64,000 nucleotides of DNA from Dermacentor variabilis (Eukaryota; Arthropoda; Arachnida; Ixodida; Ixodidae). Every line of letters starts with the position of its first letter. Within the stretch, counting starts at the first letter, position 1. The notes beneath the pieces are model-generated. The model made no database searches, was not told the origin of the DNA, and saw only the letters and a list, made by a program, of their open reading frames with translations. This document shows, one piece after another, positions 12,301 through 24,300 of this stretch. The stretch lies in the NCBI RefSeq assembly GCF_050947875.1, contig NW_027460346.1, positions 2,422,000 to 2,485,999 on the forward strand, in the 5' to 3' direction. A program made the position numbers and the translations under genes.

Positions 12301-15300
12301 GTTTGATAAGGTAGAGCACCGAGTTTATAAAGAGAGGTTACAGTGGACGCAGAATTTTGTTGGGATAGTTTTCGCCACACTGGTAAACATTGGGAAAAGC
12401 AGAGTAAAGCTGCTCCTGTGTGCCAACAGATAGGTTTTCACTGATTTGACAATGTTGCACTGAACAGAATCTGGCTGTAACTGCACTGTGAAGCGTAATA
12501 ATGTCCCTTGACAGGGAGATCCTGACAAGCTTCTACATGAAGGGATAATTTGAATGAAGTGACATCATTGTGTTGAGGACATAGTGTGACTGGAAGAGTG
12601 TTAAGGGGAGCAGATACACGAGCAAACTAAAAACAAGGTTGAGATCTGGGTCAGTTAGCACAAGATTGATAGTGAAAACCAGCAAAAAACACAACGTGGA
12701 CAAGCAAGGCGACGAGAGAATTCAATTGTTAGTTCCAGCCTTAGTTCCAGCCTCGTCCCTTTATTTCCTTGTTTGTGCATGTTTTATTTGCTGCTTTTCG
12801 CCTTCAATCACGACTATGGTAGCATGCCCACATGTGTAATAGTGTGACGTGTTGTCATCTCTCTCTATTCCTTGGCAGTGCATCACTTTTTTACCTGGTG
12901 AAAGGCGAGGAGAGGGCTAACTTTAATGTCAGCATTCGAAGGTAAGTGACTCTCCTTGGTTGTTAAGTTGATGCAGTCATTGCATTTGCTATAGCGAATA
13001 GCTGTCTGTGCAAAGGTATCTTGTTCTTTTTTTTTTTTTTTTTGTACATCAGAACATGGCTACACGCATAATGCCAGCTGCATGTTGGGGGGGGGGGGGG
13101 GAAATCGGCTTTGTCTATAATGTGGTGCAGTAATGTGTTAGCCATAGCAACATTATGTGCAGTAAGTAGTGCACTGTTGCATGCTGTATTGGCTGGAATA
13201 AACATTTGTAGGCATGCGCAAGCAGCCTTCTTTCAAAAAGAAGCAAACTTTATTCGAGGATGACTCATGTCCAACTCATCTTTGTAGAGGTGGTGTTCCC
13301 GGGAGGCGAAGGGGGAAGACATGGCTTTTTTTTTTTTTTTCTTTCTTTGTTTATTCATTTATTCGAGGCAGGTTTACAAGAAATATGCCTTATAGGACTT
13401 GGCTAAAGGCTGCATTTGCCTGACTAGGCCAAGCCATTGGTACAGCTGGATGTGTTCAGATATGAGCAGTCATACGGGGGTCCCAACAATTTTTTTCATT
13501 TCGGCAATATTTTTATGTGACATAAGGAAATCCCTCCACTCATTGGAGCCCAGCTTATCTTTTTCACTGCGTGCTTTTGTTGCAGCATGAAAAGAATATT
13601 GAAACAAGGTGGAAAATGTGGCTTATGCAGTTGCACAATGTTCCGAAATTGAGAGAGTAGAAAAAATAATATAATATTCCCTGCATTCATATCTTTTATA
13701 CTTACTTTAAACAGCTTTGCTAATGAAAATAGAATAAATTTGTAATCTGTGCAAGTCGACAGCATGAACAAAAAATGGCAGACTTGGCTATTGAACTAGA
13801 GGCTATAAAATGAGCTTTTTTGGGCAATTTTTTGTGTATCTTGTTATTGTGAGTTTCTTTTGATATTATTTCTGTGCATACTTTGCTACATGCTAAGCAC
13901 GCTGCAATGTGTGTTTAGTCTCTCTTACATACTGGTATTTTTAATTTTGATGTCAGAATTCTAGAAATTTCGAAACATTAAGAATATTGCAGTATTTGTG
14001 GGCAAATTAAATAAAACAGTATTTCCAATTTCAATCAAGTTTCCCCAGGATGATGTGCTGTCATTATCTCTCATGTGCAAAAACATGTTGCGTCATGTTA
14101 TTTTGAGTACAAAAGAAAAATGCATGGCTGTGTTTAGGCTGTGGTGTTTATTGCCCAGCAGCCTGTCTTCTGAAATTTCGCGCCGTGCAAGCATCACTTT
14201 TAATTATGACTTTCATTTGTGCCATGAATTAATAGGCAACTTCAAGTGCTACAGAGTGAACACTGGTGCTTTTTATGAGAAATTCAATTGCGTGTCGTCT
14301 AGTTCTAATTGTGGCTCATTAAATATGGCGTGCTGATGTCACTGGTTCAACTCCCTGCCACGGCGGCCATATTCCAATGTAAATCAGTGCAAAGGCAAAC
14401 TACAGTGAAACCTCGTTAAATCGTAGTTGGCTGGAGCTCAGAAAATGTACTTACTATACGGTAGTACAGTGAAACCTCGTTAAACTGTACCCGCTTAAAC
14501 AGTAGTTTCGTTTTAAAAGTAGTGAAGTCAAATCCCTGACTCAGCAGCCATTGAACATAATGCATCTTGTATCCGCATAAACCATACCAGCTTATTGCAT
14601 ACTTATGGTTAACATGTAGTGTTTCCACTTTTCGTTGCCAAATCACGGTGGTACGTCGGCCTGGCAGAACAACGAGCCTCAGAGATTGGAACAGCCTCCA
14701 AGTGCAAACGTAGAGGGCGCTTGGAACGGTGAAACCACATCAACATCAACATCATTTCGTCGCCGTGCCAGAGTTGGAGCATTGTGGCCCGTGTTGTGGT
14801 GTCGTGCAAGCTGGGACAAAAACCGGGTGCTCAGTATAGAAGAAAAATTTGACATCGTTTGTGCTGTTGAACGTGGCATAAAGAACTCTGTGCTGGCACG
14901 TGAGAGGGATCTACTGTTGACTATGGTGTGTGGCATTTGGAATGAGAAGGAGAAGTTGGTTGGCAATGCTGCTACGACCACGAAAATACGTCGGCAACAA
15001 GGTTCGACTTTTTGCCATCGTTGCCTCTGTTGTTGCCGAAGTGTCGCCTCACGACAGTCATGAAGACGGCACGGAAAGCGACAGCACGAGCGATTCAGGC
15101 CCGACAGTGGCAGATGCTGCGCGTTGTGTCAGCCTCATGCGGGTATTTGCCAAGAACAGGGGGCTGGCGGAAAAGCTGGCTCGTAGCTTGAGCGACTTTG
15201 AGGCTGCCGTCGTCGCTGCTAGCCCACCGCAGCATCAAACGAAAAGAACATGCTTTTGTCGCATGAAGTGAATAAATACTGCATGCTTTCTGCCCTTTCA

Positions 15301-18300
15301 TTGTGCTCTCTTGTAGTTCCGTTTTTGACAGGTGAGTGGGCGATCTCACGCTGTTTCGGTTAAGCAGTACTACCGTTTAGAACATACTTTTTCTGAGCTC
15401 CAGCCAACTACGGTTTAACAAGGTTTCACTGTACTGCTTAACTGAAATAGCGTGAGATTGTCCACTTACCTGTCAAAAACGGAACTCAGAGAGAGTGCGA
15501 TGAAAGGGCAACAACATGCGATATTCACTTCGCCTGACAAAAGCCTGTTATTTTCGTTTGATGCCGCTGCGGCCTAGCAGTGACGACAGGGGCCTCAAAC
15601 TTAGTGAAGCTTCAAGGCAGCTTTTCAGCCAGCCCCCTCTTGGCAAGCACTCGCATGGCGGATTCCTCATTGGCATTGCATATTCTCCGTACACAGGCGT
15701 GGTACTGCTGCAGAAGTCAGGGGCGTCTTTTTCATCCTGGGATGCTGTTCTAGCCACGACGATTGCATTCATGGGGCTGACGTAACACGCAGCTTCTGCC
15801 ACTGTCAGGCCTGAATCGCCTGTGCTGTCACTTTCCGTGTCATCATCATCACTGTCGTTAGGCGACACTTCGGAAACAAAGGCGAAAAGTTGAACCTCGT
15901 AGCCAACATCTTTTCGTGGTCACAGCAGCACTGCCAAGCAACTTCTTCGCATTTCATATGCGACACACCGTAGCGAACGGTAGATCCCTGTTGCATGCCA
16001 GCGCCAACTTCTTCGTTGACAGCACGAACAATGTGCAATTTTTCTTCTATGCTGGGAACCCGGTGTTTTTTATCTGAGCTTCAGCATGACACGAGTCCTT
16101 GCTTGCACGATGCCGAAATGATGTTGATGTTGACGTGGCTTCACGCACAAACGCAAAGGGCACGTGGAGGCCGCTGTTCCGATCTCTGAGGCTTGTTGTT
16201 CTGACTGGCCGCCCGATAAAGATGACGCACTGCCGTGATTGCACGACAAAAAGTGGAAACGCCACGTGCTAACCGATACGTACGCAATAAGCTGGTACGG
16301 TTTATGCAGATACAAAATGCATTATGTTCGATGGCCACTGAGTTGTAAATTTGGCTTTACTACTTTTCAAACGAAACTACTGTTTAAGCAGGTACGGTTT
16401 AATGAGGCTTTACTATAGTAGTACTTATATTTGGGTAAAGGTAAAGTAGGTGGTGACATAACATAAACCACAGCCTTCTACTGCAGAATTTCTAAAAGCT
16501 GCATTGTTGCTTTGAGGCAGTGAAAATTCTTTGAACCAAACAATCAACCACAGGTATTAAAGAAATCAATCGATTCTTTTTGTAAAATCTTGTATTTGCG
16601 TCGTGATGCCTGAGCATGATGCAAATAAATGGGTCACTTTTGGGGATACAAACACATGCATGTGATTAGCGTGGGATGCGTCAGCACCTACAAGTGACAG
16701 CATATTTGGCACAATTCTAGAAATGTTGTTGCATGGTAGACACTGATTTGTTCAGTGCTAATCACACGAGATCTCTCGGAAGTGATTATATCCCTGCAAG
16801 TGAATGACCTAGAATGATGCTTCATCTCTCAACAAGCGGCTGTGAGCAGCATTTGAACTTGCAAAAAATAACTGCATGCAGATATTTTGTGAACTTGTAA
16901 AATTGGCCATGCTTGGAAACTAGGCCCATGTTTCTTAGCAATGAGGAGGCCAGTAAAAATACTACTTAGTGCTTTTTTTTTTTTTTTTTTTTTGTCTATG
17001 ATGGTCACTGGGCCCTTTTCCTCTCAAAAGCTCACGCCAAACATGCTCCTATGGGCAGTTCTTGAGGCTCTCTAAATGACTGAGCAGTCCTGGAGTAAGT
17101 TGCTTTGCAGAACAGGCAGAAAAATATTCGCTGCTGAAGTGAGGTGTAATATCGTAATTTTGTGGTGTGAAAAGTGGGCACTTTATGTCAACAGGAAGAT
17201 CATCAAGTGTTTGCTGGATGCCATGGGCTACCATCGAAGTGATACAACGGTGAGTATTGGCTGTGTGATTGTTGTCTTGGTGTCAGGCACTTGGTGGCAC
17301 TTGGTGCTTGCCATGCTTCAAGACTTTGACTGTCCAATAGCTAAATGCCTCTGAATTCACAAGTGTTTGCTATAAAATAATGTATGTGTTGGACGAGACC
17401 AGGTGGAAAAGTCTGTATCATACGGTTTCTGAATTAAGAGATGCTGAATTAATGAACTTTTACTCAATTGAAGTGTTTGTATGACTTTTTTGTTTTAACA
17501 TTTTGTACCTCCTTTGTTATTTAACCACCTTGCAAGCAGGCTTGTGGTCTATATGACTTCTGCACTATTAGTCATATCATGAGAAGCCAACAAACAATGA
17601 CACCAAGGACAGCATAGGGGAAATTACTTGTGCTTAATCAATGGAATGAAGAAACGATAAATTAATGGAAATTAAAGTGGATGAGAAAACAACTTGCTGC
17701 AGGTGGAAACCGAACCCACGACCTTCGCATTTCGCGTGCGATGCTCTACCAATTGAGCTACCGCGGCGCTGTTTCCCCATCCACTTTCTTGGGTATTTGT
17801 GTGTACTGGTAAACCCTGGGAGTGTTAGCCAGCGCCACCACTCACAAACCTTGGCGGCGGACGTGGAACGTCGTTGTTGCCGCAGGCGTCACGAGAACGT
17901 GATCTTTTTGGGTGAAGGCAACTGGCAACTGGCAGATGGGAACCGAACCCACGACCTTCGCGAAATGCGAAGGTCGTGGGTTCGGTTTCCACCTGCGGCA
18001 AGTTGTTTTTTCATCCACTTTATTTTCATTAATTTATCGTTTCTTCATTCCATTTATTAAGCACAAGTAATTTCCCCTATGTTGTCCTTGGTGTCATTGT
18101 TTGTTGGCTTCTCATGATATGACTAATAAAAAATCTGGCCCCTTGGTTAACCCCCTTTCTTCTCGTTCTGCACTATTAATTATACATAAAAGTGGTCACT
18201 CCGTTAACCCTTCGAAGGTAGAATTTTTTTCGCAAAGGCCGTACCCCCATTGTCAAATTTTTCTTAATCACAGTTTGTAATATTAGGAAACAGTTGAAAA

Positions 18301-21300
18301 CTTATGGAATCCCAAAAATTTATTGAAGCAACATTTTGTCTCAAAAATGCTTTACTTGTACTAACAGCATACACATAACTACACTATACAGTAAAAGATG
18401 GAGAACAAATGTCTAGCAAGATTTATGATTACCAATTTGTTGTCCCAAAAACACATGTCTTCAGAAGAAAAAATGCCTGAGCAGTTGTCATGAGAAGAGG
18501 CACTGCACATGGCCATACCAAAATCACAACTGCACACACCCCACTGTTTGGACACAGGCGAACATCAGTCGAGAGGGGAACTGCTACTGAATGCAAAGAA
18601 AAAGAAAACATCTCTGAACTTCGGCTGTGCAGGGTAAAATCTAAGCTACAGGAAACATGATAGCATCTCCTCCACGCAGGCCTTGGAGGTAGCAGACGAC
18701 GCGCACGCACGACCACATGTGCGAGCGCAAAGAGGTAAACAAGTCAAGTTGTGTACCCCACTGATCAAAAATGCAATTTCAAGGGACTTTAGGTGATTCC
18801 ATAGAGATGGCAGCACCTCTTAACGACGAGTGGTGTCGAATACGGGCATAATATCAAACTAATATCAATATTGGTGCCACACATGTACGTCAAAAACCAT
18901 GCGGGACAGATCCATGGCACCATACATGTTCACCAAAAGACCCTCAAAGGGTTAAAGGTGGGGAATGCATCTTGTATTAAAGAATAACTCCTCATGAATG
19001 CTTTCTCTTGAAAACGTTTCCAATGTGCCTAGTATGAGTGCAGTTGCCTGCAATCAAATTCATTTTTTCAGTCTTTCCCTTCCTTTTATTGTTCCTGCTG
19101 AGCCCGAAGCTGTGCCCACTTGGAGTGACACCTGCCGGTGCTTTACCTGTAGCACGGCCTTCGAAATTGGTTGGGTTTCAGCTGGACATAATGTTGGCGC
19201 AGTAGTATGGTCGTCTGTCACCGGATGGTGCCACCGCCTTATCAGTGGAGAGATTTCTCTGTTGCGTATAGTTGGGATGTCTAGAGAAATTGAGCTGATC
19301 GCCATCAAGCTTATACGTGCGTTGAAATACTATGTGCACATGCAAAGTGGTGATGATTTCAGTTAGTGTAGGCACACTGCTCTGTGTGCTGCAATAATTT
19401 TTGCCTTGAATGTTCATGGTAGCATTGTCTAGTGATGAAGCAGATTTGTTTTGCCATCTTAAAAAAGTTTGGTAGGGCCCCTTTGAAGGGCCCCTCACCA
19501 GGCCCCATAGCAAATATTGGTTATATGCTGGAAGTTGTTATGTGTCCTCTAGGGAGCGTTCTGCCGCAAAAATTTTTCATCAAGTCGGCTCATTAATAGC
19601 CGAAAGAAATATTTCGGTGCTGCGAACCCATGATTTCAGCAGGCAGGCTCCACTGCCAAGCAAGGCACTCTCTCCACTCGCGCCCCGTCTGGCCTACGCA
19701 AGCGAAATTCCTTCCCTCCGTTCTCCCATACCGGACCTCGAGGATTGTGTGACGCATACGTCACAGGCCCCGCCTTCACTTTTTTTTTGCTCTCCGCTTT
19801 TTTTTTTCAGCGATGCGCACTTCCGCTGGTGGCATCGCGCGCGGGCTGTTATCGTTTGCACAGCACACAATTTTACGTGCTGTGCACAAGGACACATGAC
19901 TAGCGGTATAATTCAGTGCTACACGAATACTGAAGCAGAACAAGTAGATCGCAGAGCATGATCACGCGCTAGAACACGGTAGAAAATGGCATAGTTTCGG
20001 TACCTGCGCACATGACCGCACGACCTTAGGAACAAGCAGACGAAGCGTACATCTCTCTTGCTTCGGTGCAAAGTAAAGCACAAAACACGCAGACATTCCG
20101 TTTGTGTGTTTTATTACTTCTCTAAACTTCAATTCGTCAATTCAAGCAACAGATCACACAAATAACAGATGGTGCCTTGAATTATTCTCGAAGTCATGTG
20201 TCACCACGAGCGACATCACACTGCGTACTCGAATACGTAGGCGCAGGGACGCGAGTACATCATCCTCCAGCTTGGAGCACGGCGGCCGCGAGGAGAACGA
20301 AAAACGTCATTTCAGATCTTCTCGTGACTCGTATTGATGTAATACTTTGCAGACACGATCGTTATCACACAATCTATGCTCTGCGCTTGTCAGCTGAAAA
20401 TGGCCCGACCTGGTGAGGGGCCCTCTAAAATTGACTGTTTGCTGGTTTCAGTGTGGATAGGAAGAACCAAGTTGCTACTGGTGCTGCATTTGAATAATAA
20501 CTGGATATGGTGACCTGAATTGGCCTTTTCACTCTGCTCTTGCTGACACAGATGCTGCGAAATGGCTGCCTGACCATGATTCACTTCAAAATACCCCAGG
20601 ATGTGGTGAGTACTGACATCTTGTGACAAAGAATGTATGTATTGTTGCACATGCCAAACAGGAGGAGTTAGATGACCAAGTGCATGTAACTATTGTTGAT
20701 AAATTTTGTTGGTGTGAGCTCTGCTGAAAAGTGCTAATCATGAAGTAGAAGCAAGAAAGGAGGAGGTTGGCTCAAAAAGCGAAAATCGTTACGCTGAAGC
20801 TGCTACTGTTGTAGTTGTGTGAAGTGCTAGTGATCTGCATGTTTGAGTGAAGCAGTGATAAATGTAATGTGGCATGGTATAGTCTCATCGTGGTGTAGTT
20901 AACAAGGAAACAAATTATCGGATTGACAAAGTAAGTGAAAAATTTCATTTTCCCCGCTTTATTTCAGTGAGTTTTCTTCTATGAGAAAATTTAATTTGCA
21001 AGGTCAAAGACAATATCTGTTACAGCAATCCCCAGATAGTAAAAATTTCTGGAGTCTCCCACTACAGCATGCCGCACAATCATATTGTGGTTTTGGCATG
21101 TTGAACACCAGAATGAATTTTTTTTAAATATGTATTACTACGAAGTGAATATATTATAGTGTTGTTTTAGTAGCACACGTGTCATATATTCAGCACTGGC
21201 AACTTGCAGTGGTACGTTCTAGATGTGTATGTATGATTTAACCAGCGGCTTCGCTGCCCCGCAGCTGACAAGCCAATGTGCTGACCCCAGGTGAACACAC

Positions 21301-24300
21301 TGATCTTATGGTTCCATATTAACGACATATTAAAAACAGCCTTTATTTGTAATTAAGCATTGCTCACCTGCTTCCATTGCTCACAGCTTTCCATGCCAAG
21401 TATCAGTATGGAAGGCTGCTATTGGGCTATGAAAATCAACAGATGATCCTTACAGGTTTATTGCAAGCACCACGCTTGTGCTTCTTTTGCATAGACCCAA
21501 TCACAACTTTTTTCCTGCCTGTATCAGCGTGCACTGTTATAACGAATGTCAGATATGTAACGAAGGCAGCTTCATGTTGGATGTGAGCTTCTTCTGTTTA
21601 GTTAGTACCGGTATTTCTGCATGTTCTGGAGCACTCTTGTTCCTGGGTGTTCTGTGTGATCACTCATGGATCGAAATGTGCCAGGAGGTCCATTTTGTGA
21701 GTCGGTGCTCTTCCCTTTTGTTGGTGTTTTGCAGCTGTTTGACTATGAGCGGTTGGTGGACATGCTGCTGTTCATAGTGTCCCAGTATGACCAGGATGAG
21801 TTTGTTCAGCGCATTGGCATCTACCTGCTCAACTCACTGGCCTGCCAGGTCGACGGTTGCCAGAAGCGCCTTGTCGGTGACAAGGGAGCCATTGCGGTAC
21901 TTTTTTTGTTTGCCTTGCCAAATGTGTCAGCCATAGTGAAAGAGGAATGTGAGCTCGTCTCATGGACAAATGGTGACAGTAAAGCCTTGGTATGGTACAT
22001 CGGAATGTCGTTTTATTCTGCTTCAATTAACGGAAATCGACTGTACTGGGCTGAAACTGGTGGACCATCCTCTCTACAGCTGAGACCTTGCTTCATGTGA
22101 TTTCACATTGTTTTGTCAGGTAGCGTAAAGAACAGGCTGAAAAGAAAGTGGCTTTCTGATGAGGAGGACCTTCTAAGGGCTTGGGCTGATGAGTGCATCC
22201 AGCTCCTTGAGGAAACATTGGACTGATTTGATGACTGGTTTTGAAGGATGCAGAATTGAATTGACTGGGGCAGAAAGTATTTTGAGAGAATGTTGAAAAA
22301 AAAAAAAGTTATATTGCAAAAATTTTATAGTGACCTTATAATTATTTTATTTTTGCCATGCTCAGCATAGAGGTTCAGTTGGATTTGGTAGTTATGATGG
22401 AGTTGCTGTATGGCATTCTACTGTACAAAGATTGTTTCATTATGTGTACACTGTAGGCCTTTTTATAATGTAAGCTACTTGAGACTTGGAACATCTGTAC
22501 TGTAAGGTGGTGCCACACAGTAAGGGTGCATTCTCTGCTGTAACTTTATTGTGTGGTGTATACTGTGTGATGTGTCCTATACTGCGTGGCACTGCCACAC
22601 AATAAAGGTGTATCTACACTGGCAATTGACAGAGGTCACACAGCCGACTGCAACTGGCAACCAAGGAACAACTCGCAACTAGTGAGGTTCACACTGGAAA
22701 GTGCAACCTGCGAGTCACCACTCCGAAGTGTCATTCAAGGTGAAAAATTCTCACGATTGGTTCTGTTCATGCACTTGCATTACTTTCACATTCACCATAA
22801 GCTCCTATCTTCATGGTTATGAACAGCATTACAAAACAAAAGATAGGACACCAACGGAGACATTTGTTCTTGCATCTTGTTAACCTCGTTCAGGCCAAAA
22901 CTTGTCATCCAGACTGACAACCACATCTGAGCTCCACTGCTGTTGCGCACATGCTTGCGTCTTGCTGCTCTTCATTTCTGTAATCCTCAGCATTTTTGTA
23001 TTGTGTACTATTAGCAGTCTTGTTACAACCATGTTGAAATGGCAGTGTCACATCTGGCAGTGCAATTCCTTGTAAAGAAAATGTGGCAGTGCCATTGTTC
23101 ATAGAAAACAACTTAAAAAGCAAAAAGCCTGTTTTGATGACCTGCTCTCGAATTCCATTACTGATTTTTTCAGCAGCAAGAAGCTGACCCAATATGTAAC
23201 CTCCATCATTTGCCAGTGTGAGTGCGCCTTTATGAAAAACATTATTTCTCGAAGCCAACGTACGTGCGAAATATGCAGTACAAGTAAACAGTGCTTCTTT
23301 GTACATAGGAACATCATAATGAAATGCCTGGGGGGTGGTCACAGCTCTGCTAGCATGCTCACCAGAGCAAACAGTGATTGTCTTGTTGACCACCAGACCC
23401 AACTCACCGCCCATCACCAGGTGCTCAAAGGATGGATCACATAGATTGTTTTCTGCCCACAATTTGCGTTGCATAGGCCAAAGTGCAACATGTAATTTGA
23501 TGGGCACCCGACACAAGCAATGCCTGTATTGTTTCCACTGGCTACAGCTAAACAGAGGGCATCTAGACTAGAGGTGTAAAAGTAACATGTACCCCTGTGA
23601 GTATACGAACCACTGGCTCACTGAAAAAAACTTTTTTATTTGTTTGTAACTGAGACGCACGGACTGAAATAGACATGTGCACAGGAAAGTTCGCCATGCC
23701 CAAGTTTGGACAGTAGTCCTTGACTTCAAGTTGCATGTATGGACCGTAGAAAAAATCGGTTTTGGGATACCTTTGCTCACGGATGCACATTGTCCAAAAC
23801 AATACCATACTAGGTATTGTACAGGGTGTCCCAGTTAACATTAGCCAAACTGTTAAAAAACAGAAGAAACATACCATTATGGGAACTGCGTTCTTCGGTA
23901 ATGGACTCTCGGCCACCAGGAAGATTGTGTACTAATTACTTGGCTAATAGAGAAGATCGTTATGTGGCAGTTGGCAGCCTTGCACGTGAATATGTGCTCT
24001 CTCCATATTCATGTGCATGGCAACTTTTCTCGCACATTGAAGAAAAACATGAGTATTTAAACTCTGCGAGTCATTTGACCTGTAGCAGCCGCTTGAAACA
24101 TACAAAAGCTAGAATGGATCCTTTTGGATGTACTCCCAAAATCTCAAAATCGGAAAATGACAGGACTACCGTGAGCAGTGTTCTTTGTGAATATGGGAAC
24201 TAGGCCTGAAAATTTCTCTAATTTGTTACTCTTGTACCAGAAAAAGAAATTTGATTCGACTAACACTTTATTTCTGTGACAGTCATCCATCTTAAGATTA

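Noticed and set aside
17696..17770. tRNA gene on the minus strand
   Set aside because: Promoter boxes are present, but the acceptor stem does not close and a repeated SINE body follows, so it is a SINE head.
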